64,000 bases of DNA from assembly GCF_030542965.1 (NCBI RefSeq), contig NZ_JAUAOA010000005.1, forward strand, positions 1 to 64,000, in the 5' to 3' direction. The notes under the pieces are model-generated. The model made no database searches. It was given only the letters and a program-made list of their open reading frames with translations, and was not told the origin of the DNA. The translations under genes and the position numbers were made by a program. Origin of the DNA: Azotosporobacter soli. GTDB lineage: Bacteria; Bacillota; Negativicutes; SG130. Below are positions 55,750 through 64,000 of the stretch, piece after piece. Every line of letters begins with the position of its first letter. Positions within the stretch are counted from its first letter, which is position 1.

Positions 55750-56277
55750 ATGTTTTATGGCCATTTAAAAAGCCACCTGGAGGCGCTGCTCTTTGCCAGC
55801 GGCGATCCGGTCGCTGCGGCAAAATTAGCCGCAATATTGGAAATATCGGAAGAAAGCCTCGACTTGTTGGCCGCACAATTGACAGCTGACATGGCCAGCA
55901 ACGAACGGGGCCTGACGATCGTTCGCGTCGCCGAAGGCTATCAGTTATGTACAAAGCCTTCTCTAGCCGATGTCGTTGCCAAGCTCGTGCAATTCCAAGA
56001 TCACCGTCTCTCAATGGCCGCGCTGGAAACATTATCGATTATTGCTTTTAAACAACCGATTACCAAACAAGAAATTGAAGCCATTCGCGGCGTTAAGATT
56101 GATCGCGTACTTTCTAATCTTGTCGAACGCCAGCTGATTCGCGAGCTAGGGCGTAAGGAAGCGATCGGTCGTCCGATTTTATACGGCACAACACTGGATT
56201 TTCTAAAATGCCTGGGTCTAAACAGCTTGAAGGAATTGCCGCCTTTAGTTGAGCTTTTACCAGAAAAGCAGCCCTGA
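55750..56277 (+). CDS. scpB: Segregation and condensation protein B
   Basis: The 175-residue protein has the two winged-helix domains of ScpB: LEALLFASGDPVAAAKLAAIL and the conserved LSMAALETLSIIAFKQPITKQEIEAIRGV with ELGRKEAIGRPILYGTT. It completes the SMC-ScpAB condensin that compacts chromosomes. Its stop codon lies inside the terminator stem. Confidence 0.94.
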   Translation: MFYGHLKSHLEALLFASGDPVAAAKLAAILEISEESLDLLAAQLTADMASNERGLTIVRVAEGYQLCTKPSLADVVAKLVQFQDHRLSMAALETLSIIAFKQPITKQEIEAIRGVKIDRVLSNLVERQLIRELGRKEAIGRPILYGTTLDFLKCLGLNSLKELPPLVELLPEKQP

Positions 56278-56292
56278 TCGGCTGCTTTTCCC
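56263..56292 (+). terminator. Terminator at the end of scpB
   Basis: GAAAAGCAGCC pairs with GGCTGCTTTTC around a 6-base loop (CTGATC) that contains the scpB stop codon TGA. Confidence 0.75.
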
Positions 56293-56357
56293 TTTGCATG
56301 TATTGTCGCCAACGATAATGAACAGTGACGGACCATATAGAAAGGATACCATCGACG

Positions 56358-57530
56358 ATGAAACCGATTAAACACATCTTAGTAAGCGCCCTGCTCGGCG
56401 CATTGCTGCTCGTAAGCGAAGCAGATGCAGCGCCGCAGCCTGATATTACCGCACATGCAGCCGTCGTAATGGATGTGACGACCGGTCAGGTGCTATATAG
56501 TTTAAATGCCGATGAGCGACGCTATCCCGCAAGTACGACAAAAATGATGAGTCTGATAATCGCTTTGGAAAGCAACCGCCTACAGGACATAGTCACTGCA
56601 AGTACTGCCGCAGCAACAACTGACGGCTCATCGATGTGGCTGGAGGCTGGAGAGCAACAGCGTCTGATTGATCTTTTATATGGCATGATGCTAGTCTCCG
56701 GCAATGATGCCACGGTAGCGGTTGCCGAATACCTATCCGGCTCAGTGCCCGAATTTGCCAAAGGCATGACGCAAAAGGCGCATGAAATCGGCGCCGTTAA
56801 TACGCATTTCACCAATTCAAGCGGTTTGCCGGATCCGAATCATGTATCAACGGCAAAGGATCTCGCATTGATTGCCGCCTACGGCTATCATAACCCGCTG
56901 TTTCGTCAAATTGTTTCCGCTAAACAGCGCGTCATGCCTTGGGCTGGAAAACCATTTGCCCGGGAGCTCTTCAACGAAAACAAATTGCTTTGGAACTACG
57001 ACGGCGCTAACGGAGTAAAAACAGGCTATACCGAAGCGGCCGGCCCTTGTCTGGTATCCGGCGCCCTGCGCGGCGATATCCAACTTGTCGCTGTCGTTAT
57101 GGACAGTGACGCCATGTGGCTGGACAGTCGCAAATTGCTTGACTACGGCTTTTCACAACTTAAGTCGCGTCGTATCGTCGCGCAAGGCGATGTACTGAAA
57201 AAAGTACGTGTCATCGACGGCATTCAGGGCGAAACCGAAGTCATTGCCGCGCAAAGCGTGACGATTCCCATACGCAACGGAGACGATCCGGCGATTAAGA
57301 TTGAAACCGATTTGCCGGCAAAATTGGCAGCGCCAATCCAAGAAGGCGAGAAAGTCGGTGTAGCAAAGGTACTCTTCAACGGCAAGGAGATCCAACAGAT
57401 TGATTTGCAGGCTGCACAAAGCGATCAGCAAAAATCCTTTTTTGCGATCCTACACAGTGCCTTGGTAAAGACATTTTCCGGTCTTACGTCAAAAGTAAGA
57501 GCCTATTGGACCGATATCCCTTACGTTTAA
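56358..57530 (+). CDS. dacF: D-alanyl-D-alanine carboxypeptidase (DacF-type)
   Basis: The 390-residue penicillin-binding protein trims peptidoglycan pentapeptides. It has a signal peptide (about 1-25) and the active-site triad Ser59-x-x-Lys62 (ASTTK), SGN (114-116) and KTG (221-223). A C-terminal beta domain (about 275-365) and a hydrophobic/amphipathic end follow. The dacF label rests on the S11 family and its spore-former context; other vegetative DacA-like roles are possible. AAAGGA precedes ATG 56358. Confidence 0.9.
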   Translation: MKPIKHILVSALLGALLLVSEADAAPQPDITAHAAVVMDVTTGQVLYSLNADERRYPASTTKMMSLIIALESNRLQDIVTASTAAATTDGSSMWLEAGEQQRLIDLLYGMMLVSGNDATVAVAEYLSGSVPEFAKGMTQKAHEIGAVNTHFTNSSGLPDPNHVSTAKDLALIAAYGYHNPLFRQIVSAKQRVMPWAGKPFARELFNENKLLWNYDGANGVKTGYTEAAGPCLVSGALRGDIQLVAVVMDSDAMWLDSRKLLDYGFSQLKSRRIVAQGDVLKKVRVIDGIQGETEVIAAQSVTIPIRNGDDPAIKIETDLPAKLAAPIQEGEKVGVAKVLFNGKEIQQIDLQAAQSDQQKSFFAILHSALVKTFSGLTSKVRAYWTDIPYV

Positions 57531-57546
57531 AATAAAGGAGTACCAA

Positions 57547-58287
57547 ATGGAAGAAAGATTGCAAAAATATATAAGCCGTTCGGGCCTTGCCTCCCGTCGC
57601 GAAGCCGAACAGTTGATCCTTGCAGGCAAAGTGCAAATCAACGACCAGATCGTTCGCGAAATGGGCGTGAAAGTAAAGCCGGGAAGCGATAAGGTCACTG
57701 TTAACGGCAAAATCATTCACGAAGAAGCGCTTGATTATGTGCTGCTTTACAAACCATCCGGCGTCGTTACGACAATGAGCGATCCGCAAGGACGACCTAC
57801 CGTAGCCGATCTTCTCACAGATTTGCCGGGGCGATTATATCCGGTTGGCCGACTCGATTATTACACCGAAGGTTTGCTGCTAATGACGAATGACGGTGCG
57901 CTTACCCATGCCTTGCTTCATCCGAGTCAGAAAATTTACAAAACATATCTGGCCCGTGTCAAAGGCCGTCCAAGCGCCGCTGATCTTAAACGATTGCGTG
58001 ACGGAGTTGAACTAGAGGATGGCCTGACTGCGCCGGCTAAAGTCGAAGCCGTTTCTTATGATAAGGGCGACGATTTCAGTGTCATTAAAATTCGTATCTT
58101 TGAAGGGAAAAATCGTCAAATCCGCCGTATGTGCGAAGCGGTTGGTCATCCGGTGCAACACTTGATGCGCAGCGCTTTGGCATTTCTAAGCCTGGAGGGT
58201 TTAAATCCCGGCGCTTATCGCCGCTTGACGCCGGAAGAACTTACTCGCCTGCGTTCCTTTGCGGTTGGGCCTAAACAAAGCAAATAA
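57547..58287 (+). CDS. rluB: 23S rRNA pseudouridine synthase (RluB/RsuA family)
   Basis: The 246-residue protein has an S4 domain (about 2-60, RLQKYISRSGLASRREAEQLILAGKVQIND) and the catalytic segment VGRLDYYTEGLLLMTNDG with the nucleophilic Asp in GRLDYY. The C-terminal EGKNRQIRRMCEAVGHPV is typical. The precise rRNA site is not determined; the scpAB neighbourhood suits RluB. Confidence 0.93.
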   Translation: MEERLQKYISRSGLASRREAEQLILAGKVQINDQIVREMGVKVKPGSDKVTVNGKIIHEEALDYVLLYKPSGVVTTMSDPQGRPTVADLLTDLPGRLYPVGRLDYYTEGLLLMTNDGALTHALLHPSQKIYKTYLARVKGRPSAADLKRLRDGVELEDGLTAPAKVEAVSYDKGDDFSVIKIRIFEGKNRQIRRMCEAVGHPVQHLMRSALAFLSLEGLNPGAYRRLTPEELTRLRSFAVGPKQSK

Positions 58288-58299
58288 AGGGGATTATTC

Positions 58300-59562
58300 A
58301 TGTACGATATTATCATTATCGGCGGTGGTGCCGCAGGCCTCATGGCCGCGATTAGCGCACAGCAGTACGGTGCGAAAAAAATCCTGCTTTTAGAGCGTAT
58401 GGCGACGGTAGGGCGTAAATTGCGCATTACCGGTAAAGGCCGCTGCAATGTGACAAACATCGCCCCCATCGAAGATTTCCCTAAATACTTTCCCGGTAAT
58501 GGGCGCTTTCTCTATAGTGCGCTACGCCAATTCACCAATCAAGATTTGATAGCTTTTTTTGAAGAGCATCATGTTCCTTTGAAAACTGAACGCGGCGGGC
58601 GAATTTTTCCAGTCAGCGACCAAGCAGGCGATATTATTGCAGCACTTGCGCAGACTTTGACAACGGCAACAACCGTGCTGCCAAACATGCGCGTCAGACG
58701 CTTGCTTATCGAAGAGGGAAGGATCGCCGGCGTCGAGATTTGGAGCGGTAAACAATACCATTCAACCAACGTCATTTTAGCAACTGGCGGCGCATCTTAT
58801 CCCGCAACAGGATCTTCCGGCGACGGATATGATCTGGCTAAAGCCGCCGGTCACAGTTTGCTACCCCTTCATCCAGCTCTTGTGCCGCTTGAAGTGGAAG
58901 AATTGAGCGTCGTCAAAGATTTGCAAGGTTTATCACTGCGTAACGTATCCGCGCAGATTTGGCTTGGCGGACGCAAAGTGGCCGAAGAGTTCGGCGAAAT
59001 GTTGTTCACTCACTTCGGCCTGACCGGCCCAATCATTTTGTCGCTTAGTGCACAACTGGCTAAACATTGGAAAGAAAATGCCGATGTTTCCGATACTTTT
59101 ATCAAAATAAATTTAAAACCGGCATTGGACGAGGAAGTGTTGGACAAACGTTTGCAGCGCGATTTCCAAAAATTCACTCGCAAACAGCTGAAAAATGCAT
59201 TATCAGAACTCTTGCCTTCTACAATGATTCCTGTCGTTATTGACCTCGCTTTTCTCGACCCGGACAAACCCGTCAATCAAATCACTAAGGAAGAGCGACA
59301 GCGCATCTTGGAACAATTGCTGGGTCTGACGTTCACCATCACTCGACCGCGCCCGTTGGCGGAAGCAATCGTCACGGCTGGCGGCATCCATGTCAAAGAA
59401 GTCAATCCGAAAACGATGGAATCGAGGCTGGTTCCAGGCTTGTATTTGGCTGGCGAGGTACTTGACATCGATGCTTACACCGGTGGTTTCAATCTGCAGG
59501 CCGCATTTTCTACCGGCTACGTCGCTGGCAAATCAGCTGCCGAAAAATTGCAGTCAGAATAA
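58300..59562 (+). CDS. HI0933/YhiN-family FAD-dependent oxidoreductase
   Basis: The 420-residue flavoprotein has an N-terminal dinucleotide motif (DIIIIGGGAAGLMAAISAQ), the conserved GRKLRITGKGRCNVTN and ATGGASYPATGSSGDGYDLA, and the C-terminal TGGFNLQAAFSTGYVAG. The family includes BaiN-like enzymes but most members are uncharacterised. AAAGGGG lies upstream of ATG 58300. It precedes the aroF-aroA group without overlap. Confidence 0.9.
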   Translation: MYDIIIIGGGAAGLMAAISAQQYGAKKILLLERMATVGRKLRITGKGRCNVTNIAPIEDFPKYFPGNGRFLYSALRQFTNQDLIAFFEEHHVPLKTERGGRIFPVSDQAGDIIAALAQTLTTATTVLPNMRVRRLLIEEGRIAGVEIWSGKQYHSTNVILATGGASYPATGSSGDGYDLAKAAGHSLLPLHPALVPLEVEELSVVKDLQGLSLRNVSAQIWLGGRKVAEEFGEMLFTHFGLTGPIILSLSAQLAKHWKENADVSDTFIKINLKPALDEEVLDKRLQRDFQKFTRKQLKNALSELLPSTMIPVVIDLAFLDPDKPVNQITKEERQRILEQLLGLTFTITRPRPLAEAIVTAGGIHVKEVNPKTMESRLVPGLYLAGEVLDIDAYTGGFNLQAAFSTGYVAGKSAAEKLQSE

Positions 59563-59645
59563 TTTTTGCTTAAAGGATATCCGCCCATTATGGTGAATTC
59601 TTAGATAAATGATTTTTAAACGAAAATTCGGAGGCTTGTCCGCCC

Positions 59646-60656
59646 ATGATTATTATGATGAATACAACTTCTCCCGATTCGATTCAACGTGTCGTAGAGA
59701 AATTAAAACAGCATAGCTTGGATGCCTATTGCGTGACTAGCAATGGCAAAACATTGATTACCGCAGTCGGTGACTCTGCTGCGCATGACTCGGATCTCTA
59801 TGAAAGAATGAGCGGCGTTGAAAAAGTAGTGAACATACTGACGCCTTTCAAACTGGTCAGCCGTGAGCTGAAGGCTGATGACAGCTTAGTTCACGTCCGC
59901 CATGTTGTCTTTGGCAGCCCGCTTATACCGGTCATCGCCGGTCCCTGCGCGGTCGAAAGTCCTGAGCAGTTTTTGGAAACCGCGCAGTTAGTCAAGGCTG
60001 CTGGCGCTTCTATGTTGCGTGGCGGTGCTTACAAACCGCGTACTTCGCCTTACAGTTTCCAGGGGCTTGAATTAGAAGGTCTCAAAATTTTGCGAACTGT
60101 TTCAGAACAGGTGGATATGCCGGTTGTTTCTGAGGTCACTGATCCGCGAACCGTCGAACTGACGCTGAACTATGTCGATATGCTGCAGATTGGCGCTCGC
60201 AATATGCAAAATTTCGCGTTGCTGAAAGAAGTGGCAAAAACCGATAAACCAATTTTGCTAAAACGTGGTTTATCAGCCACAGTGGAGGAGTGGCTGATGG
60301 CCGCGGAGTACATCATGGCTGGCGGCAATGAAAAAATTGTCTTATGCGAACGTGGTATTCGTACCTTTGAAACTTATACGCGCAATACATTGGATTTGAA
60401 TGCCATTCCGCTGGTGAAACACTTGAGCCATTTACCAATCATCGTCGATCCGAGTCACGGCACAGGAAACTGGCGTTTAGTGACGCCGATGGCACGTGCA
60501 GGCGTAGCCTCTGGTGCTGATGGTCTAATTGTCGAAGTGCATCCCTGTCCGGAAGAGGCGGTGTCTGATGGCCCGCAATCATTAATCCCGCAAAACTTCA
60601 CGCAATTAATGACTGAACTCTCCAAAATTGCTGCTGCGATCGACCGTAGCGTCTAG
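59646..60656 (+). CDS. aroF: 3-deoxy-7-phosphoheptulonate synthase (type I-beta)
   Basis: The 336-residue enzyme starts the shikimate pathway from PEP and erythrose 4-phosphate. It has an N-terminal ferredoxin-like regulatory domain (about 1-75) and the catalytic barrel with [48 protein letters not shown] and [11 protein letters not shown]. The N-terminal domain allows feedback inhibition in homologues. ATG 59646 follows GGAGG by 11 bases. aroA follows 28 bases later. Confidence 0.94.
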   Translation: MIIMMNTTSPDSIQRVVEKLKQHSLDAYCVTSNGKTLITAVGDSAAHDSDLYERMSGVEKVVNILTPFKLVSRELKADDSLVHVRHVVFGSPLIPVIAGPCAVESPEQFLETAQLVKAAGASMLRGGAYKPRTSPYSFQGLELEGLKILRTVSEQVDMPVVSEVTDPRTVELTLNYVDMLQIGARNMQNFALLKEVAKTDKPILLKRGLSATVEEWLMAAEYIMAGGNEKIVLCERGIRTFETYTRNTLDLNAIPLVKHLSHLPIIVDPSHGTGNWRLVTPMARAGVASGADGLIVEVHPCPEEAVSDGPQSLIPQNFTQLMTELSKIAAAIDRSV

Positions 60657-60684
60657 AAATTCAATTTGTGAAAGGGGCCTTGTT

Positions 60685-61995
60685 ATGACCGATATGCAAG
60701 CGACGCGGATTCTTCCGATTAAACAGCTTCAAGGCGTGATCGATATTCCCGGCGATAAGTCTGTTTCTCATCGCAGTGTCATGTTTTCCGCTTTAGCCGA
60801 TACGCCTGTCTGCATACGAAATTTCCTCTATGCACAAGACTGCTTATCAACCGTTTCTTGTATGAAAGCGCTTGGTGCGAAAATCTGGCAAACGCCGGAT
60901 GATGCGCTCTGGGTACAGGGAAACGGCTTGCACGGCTTAACAGAACCAGCCGTTGTGTTAGACGCGGGAAATTCAGGCACGACATTGCGTTTGTTAACAG
61001 GTATTCTCTCCGGTCAGCCTTTTTTTACGGCGTTGACTGGCGATGATTCGCTGCGCGCACGTCCAATGTCTCGCGTTGCCAAACCGTTGCGCCTGATGGG
61101 CGCCAACTTGAGTGGTCGACAAAACGGTAATCTTTTGCCTATTGCAATTCAACCGCCAGAAACGTTCCATGGCATCCGTTATGAAATGCCGATGGCCAGT
61201 GCGCAAGTCAAATCAGCTATCTTGCTCGCCACCTTGTTCGCCGACAGCGCCAGTAGCGTAACGGAACCTTATGTCTCGCGAGATCACACGGAACGGATGC
61301 TGGAAACATTTGGCGTCACGATTTGCCGCGAAGGAACCACTGTCCAATTGACTCCGGTCGATAAACTGATTGCACCGCCGGAAATCATTGTTCCTGGTGA
61401 TATTAGTTCCGCCGCCTTTTGGTTAGTTGCTGCATCAATTATTCCAAATAGTGAGCTATTACTCCGTAATGTGGGGATGAATCCGACGCGCACCGGCATC
61501 ATTGACGCATTGCAGGCAATGGGCGCTTCAATTGAAACTGTAAATGAACGCAGCAGCGGTAGCGAGCCAGTCGCCGATCTGAAAGTCCGCTTCGCCAACT
61601 TGCGTGGCATTGAAATCGGCGGAGCCATGATTCCTCGGCTCGTCGACGAGATTCCTGTCCTAGCCGTCGCAGCCCTGTCCGCCGAAGGCCGCACCGTGAT
61701 TCGCGATGCATCGGAACTGCGCGTTAAAGAAACGGATCGCCTAACCGCCGTCGCTGCAGAGCTACGCCGTATGGGCGCTATATTGGAAGAAACTGATGAC
61801 GGCCTGATTATTGACGGTCCACAGAAATTGCACTGGGGCGATTGTCATTCTTATCATGATCATCGCATGGCCATGGCCATGGCTATCGCCGGCAGCCGCC
61901 ACGCCGGCTGTTCAATTGATAACCCCTCCTGTGTATCCATATCTTATCCTGCCTTTTTTGAAGTTTTGCAAACCATCGCTAAGGAGGATGTCTAA
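60685..61995 (+). CDS. aroA: 5-enolpyruvylshikimate-3-phosphate synthase
   Basis: The 436-residue enzyme makes EPSP, the sixth shikimate step. It shows PGDKSVSHRSVMFSALA, LDAGNSGTTLRL, PMSRVAKPLRLMGA and ELRVKETDRLTAVAAELRRMG. Class assignment (glyphosate sensitivity) was not attempted. ATG 60685 follows AAAGGGG. cmk begins four bases after the stop. Confidence 0.95.
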   Translation: MTDMQATRILPIKQLQGVIDIPGDKSVSHRSVMFSALADTPVCIRNFLYAQDCLSTVSCMKALGAKIWQTPDDALWVQGNGLHGLTEPAVVLDAGNSGTTLRLLTGILSGQPFFTALTGDDSLRARPMSRVAKPLRLMGANLSGRQNGNLLPIAIQPPETFHGIRYEMPMASAQVKSAILLATLFADSASSVTEPYVSRDHTERMLETFGVTICREGTTVQLTPVDKLIAPPEIIVPGDISSAAFWLVAASIIPNSELLLRNVGMNPTRTGIIDALQAMGASIETVNERSSGSEPVADLKVRFANLRGIEIGGAMIPRLVDEIPVLAVAALSAEGRTVIRDASELRVKETDRLTAVAAELRRMGAILEETDDGLIIDGPQKLHWGDCHSYHDHRMAMAMAIAGSRHAGCSIDNPSCVSISYPAFFEVLQTIAKEDV

Positions 61996-61999
61996 GAGG

Positions 62000-62677
62000 A
62001 TGAAACCATTCACCATTGCCATTGACGGACCGGCTGGCGCAGGCAAGAGTACAATCGCCCGCCTGGTAGCCGCCGCATTGCAATATATTTATATTGACAC
62101 CGGTGCGATGTATCGCGCCGTAGCCTGGAAAGTTCAGGCAGAAAAGATAGCACTAACTAATGAAGCCCGCATTATCTCATTAGTGGAAAAACTTTCGCTT
62201 CGCCTTACAAGTATTGACGGTAAAACTCGTGTTTTCGCCGACGGCAACGATATCAGCGAAACCATTCGCAATCCGGAAATTTCCAGACTGGTTCCCGTCG
62301 TTGCCGCGATTGCAGGCGTACGTAAAATTTTGCTCGCAATGCAACAGGAAATGGCTGAATGCGGCGGCGTCGTGATGGACGGACGCGATATTGGAACAGC
62401 CGTTCTTCCAAACGCCGAAATCAAAATTTTTCTTACCGCTTCAATCGAAGAACGAGCAAAGCGCCGTTGGCTTGAGCTGACTAATAACGGCTTTACTTGT
62501 TCGCTCGAAGAATTGATGCAGGAAATCGCAGCACGCGACAAGCAAGACTATGAGCGTGAAACGGCGCCGCTGCGTCAGGCCGAAGATGCTGTACTGATTG
62601 ACACAACCGGCTTGACGATTAAAGAGGTTACGGCTGCTATTTTAGGCGTCGCAGAAAGGCGGGAAAATCTTGTATAA
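62000..62677 (+). CDS. cmk: Cytidylate kinase
   Basis: The 225-residue kinase phosphorylates CMP and dCMP. It has the Walker A GPAGAGKST (10-18), YIDTGAMYRAVAWK, and the family DGRDIGTAVLPNAEIKIFLTAS. AAGGAGG (61981-61987) is the ribosome site for ATG 62000. plsC begins eight bases before its end. Confidence 0.95.
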   Translation: MKPFTIAIDGPAGAGKSTIARLVAAALQYIYIDTGAMYRAVAWKVQAEKIALTNEARIISLVEKLSLRLTSIDGKTRVFADGNDISETIRNPEISRLVPVVAAIAGVRKILLAMQQEMAECGGVVMDGRDIGTAVLPNAEIKIFLTASIEERAKRRWLELTNNGFTCSLEELMQEIAARDKQDYERETAPLRQAEDAVLIDTTGLTIKEVTAAILGVAERRENLV

Positions 62678-63272
62678 TCTTGCCCGCGCTTTTTTCTTTC
62701 TCATCTTTCGCTTCCTCTTTCGCTGGAAAGTGGAAGGGTTGCAAAATATTCCCGCACAAGGCGGCGCAATCATTGCCGCTAATCACATCAGTCTCTGGGA
62801 TCCGCCGCTGCTCGGAACGGCACTTGAACGCCCGATCCATTTTATGGCCAAGGAAGAATTATTTAAAAATAGCTTACTGCGCATGATCATTTCTGCATTG
62901 AATGCCTTCCCTGTCAAGCGCGGAAGCGCAGACCGCAATGCGATTCGCAACGCCCTCTCCCTGTTAGAACGCGGCCAATTATTGGGACTATTTCCAGAAG
63001 GCACGCGCAGCAAAACCGGAGAGCTAGGAAAAGCGGAAGCCGGCATCTCTATGATTGCCCTCAAAGCAAATGTGCCGATCATTCCCACGGCAATTATCGG
63101 CACGAATAAGGTGTTTTCCGGCACTTCATGGCTGCCTGTTTTTGTGATTCGTTTTGGTCCCGCTATTTATCCAGATGCCAATCCTGAGTATCGTAAAAAT
63201 TCAGCAACTCTGGGAGAAAAAATCATGGCGGAAATCGCTGTGCAACAAGCGAATGCCGCAAATAAAAGCTAA
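62670..63272 (+). CDS. plsC: 1-acyl-sn-glycerol-3-phosphate acyltransferase
   Basis: The 200-residue membrane acyltransferase has an N-terminal hydrophobic helix (about 3-20) and the motifs NHISLWDPP (catalytic NHx4D), FPVKRGSADRNAI, and LFPEGTRSKTGEL, typical of PlsC. It adds the second acyl chain to make phosphatidic acid. TTG 62670 is the start, inside the end of cmk. The cmk-plsC order is common in Negativicutes and Clostridia; ispH, often next, is absent here. Confidence 0.93.
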   Translation: MYNLARAFFFLIFRFLFRWKVEGLQNIPAQGGAIIAANHISLWDPPLLGTALERPIHFMAKEELFKNSLLRMIISALNAFPVKRGSADRNAIRNALSLLERGQLLGLFPEGTRSKTGELGKAEAGISMIALKANVPIIPTAIIGTNKVFSGTSWLPVFVIRFGPAIYPDANPEYRKNSATLGEKIMAEIAVQQANAANKS

Positions 63273-63280
63273 GTTAAACG

Positions 63281-63328
63281 CCCCCGCTGAGTGGACAGAA
63301 CAGTCTACCCTGTGGGGGAACTTTTAAT
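63281..63328 (+). terminator. Possible terminator after plsC
   Basis: CCCCC (63281-63285) pairs with GGGGG (63314-63318), with an inner stem GTGGAC/GTCTAC that includes one G-U pair, followed by AACTTTTAATTT. The tail is mixed, so efficiency is uncertain. TATAAT at 63411-63416 may serve the next gene. Confidence 0.6.
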
Positions 63329-63487
63329 TTATAGCCTGTTTGTTTTTTTATTATGGTAAAATCTTTAAACTATTGTCTACTTGATGTATACTATATTTGG
63401 ACAATGGTAGTATAATTATTACTCTTCGTAGGAGGTGTTCTTGTAAAAATCAAGTTGTAAGACAAACAAAAAGGAGATGACTTGATA

Positions 63488-64000
63488 ATGAATTCGGTCA
63501 CATTGCTCATCATCGCCGCGTGTTTTTTTGTACTTGCCTATCGGTATTACTCCGCATTTATCACTACAAAAATCTTATTCCTGAACGATGCTAATATTAC
63601 TCCGGCTTATCGCTGCAACGACGGACGCGAATTTGTCCCAACAAACAAATGGGTTTTGTTTGGACATCATTTTGCCGCAATTGCTGGTGCAGGACCTCTA
63701 GTAGGTCCTGTTTTAGCCGCTCAATATGGTTGGGGTCCCGGCTTCATGTGGATCTTACTCGGTTCGGTTTTTGCCGGCGCAGTCCATGATCTGATCATTT
63801 TGTTTGCTTCGGTGCGCCATAACGGCCAGTCTCTGGCAACAATTGCTCGGCGTGAAGTAGGGCCGCTGACTGGCGTAACCACGTCATTTGCCATTTTGTT
63901 CATTATCATTGTCGCTTTGGCGGGTCTTGCAATCGTGGTAGTGAACGCATTGTTTAACAATCCATGGGGAGTTTATACGCTCTTCATGACAATTCCGATC
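63488..64000 (+). CDS. cstA: CstA-family carbon-starvation transporter (partial, runs off the window)
   Basis: Only the first 171 residues are present. They are strongly hydrophobic and match the CstA start: an early helix (LLIIAACFFVLAYRYYSAF), then FVPTNKWVLFGHHFAAIAGAGPLVGPVLAAQYGWGPGF and HDLIILFASVRHNGQSLATIA. CstA-family proteins import peptides or pyruvate under starvation. AAGGAG lies upstream; ATG 63488 is favoured, with TTG 63482 also possible. The product continues beyond 64000. Confidence 0.9.
   Translation, partial: MNSVTLLIIAACFFVLAYRYYSAFITTKILFLNDANITPAYRCNDGREFVPTNKWVLFGHHFAAIAGAGPLVGPVLAAQYGWGPGFMWILLGSVFAGAVHDLIILFASVRHNGQSLATIARREVGPLTGVTTSFAILFIIIVALAGLAIVVVNALFNNPWGVYTLFMTIPI

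Overview
This window looks like a chromosomal segment from an anaerobic, endospore-forming member of the Bacillota. The best fit is the Negativicutes (Sporomusa/Pelosinus-like bacteria). The case rests on spo0A and a SpoIID-type lytic protein, a Firmicutes-type 6S RNA next to aspS, Bacillus-like gene blocks (alaS-ireB-ruvX-mltG-trmR-trhP; asp23-amaP-nusB; xseAB-ispA-dxs-tlyA-nadK-argR-recN-spo0A; scpAB), and two oxygen-sensitive [FeFe] hydrogenases. The genus is inferred from style, not proven. Every convincing gene lies on the + strand.

Layout. 1-590: end of an rRNA operon (23S 3' end, spacer, 5S, tRNA-Asn, terminator). 595-5314: a hydrogenase cassette with a small [2Fe-2S] protein, a PAS-bearing sensory-type [FeFe] hydrogenase, a PP2C/SpoIIE-type phosphatase and a second, group-B-like [FeFe] hydrogenase. 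5418-16338: yebC, ruvAB, queuosine genes (queH, queA, tgt) with a SpoIID-like protein, then yajC, fthC, a second PP2C phosphatase, a small P-loop protein and secDF. 16519-25144: apt, relA, dtd, a metallo-beta-lactamase-fold hydrolase, an AI-2E-type permease, fur, hisS and aspS. 25215-30009: 6S RNA, rarA, and an iscR-iscS-iscU-mnmA iron-sulfur/tRNA-thiolation operon. 30131-37735: alaS, ireB, ruvX, DUF1292, mltG, trmR, trhP, DUF4911 and aroQ. 37850-48480: efp, the asp23 group, nusB, xseAB, ispA, dxs, tlyA, nadK, argR and recN. 48666-56277: spo0A, a P-loop protein, nudF, xerD, a pyrimidine-nucleoside phosphorylase, an M50 protease, trpS and scpAB. 56358-64000: dacF, rluB-type synthase, a flavoprotein, aroF-aroA-cmk-plsC and the start of a CstA-family transporter that runs off the edge.

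Most of the window is conserved housekeeping: translation and tRNA modification (queA/tgt/queH, mnmA, trmR/trhP, dtd, four aminoacyl-tRNA synthetases), DNA repair and recombination, protein export, isoprenoid and aromatic biosynthesis, and sporulation control. The less ordinary parts are the hydrogenase/phosphatase cassette, which could link H2 or redox state to protein dephosphorylation; the isolated second PP2C plus mini P-loop pair; an excellent Fur-box-like site just upstream of dxs; a self-contained iscR promoter/operator; and a recN-spo0A junction with no spoIVB between them.

I see no prophage, insertion sequence or CRISPR array. Promoter and terminator calls come from reading the sequence by eye. 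No homology search or folding calculation was run.
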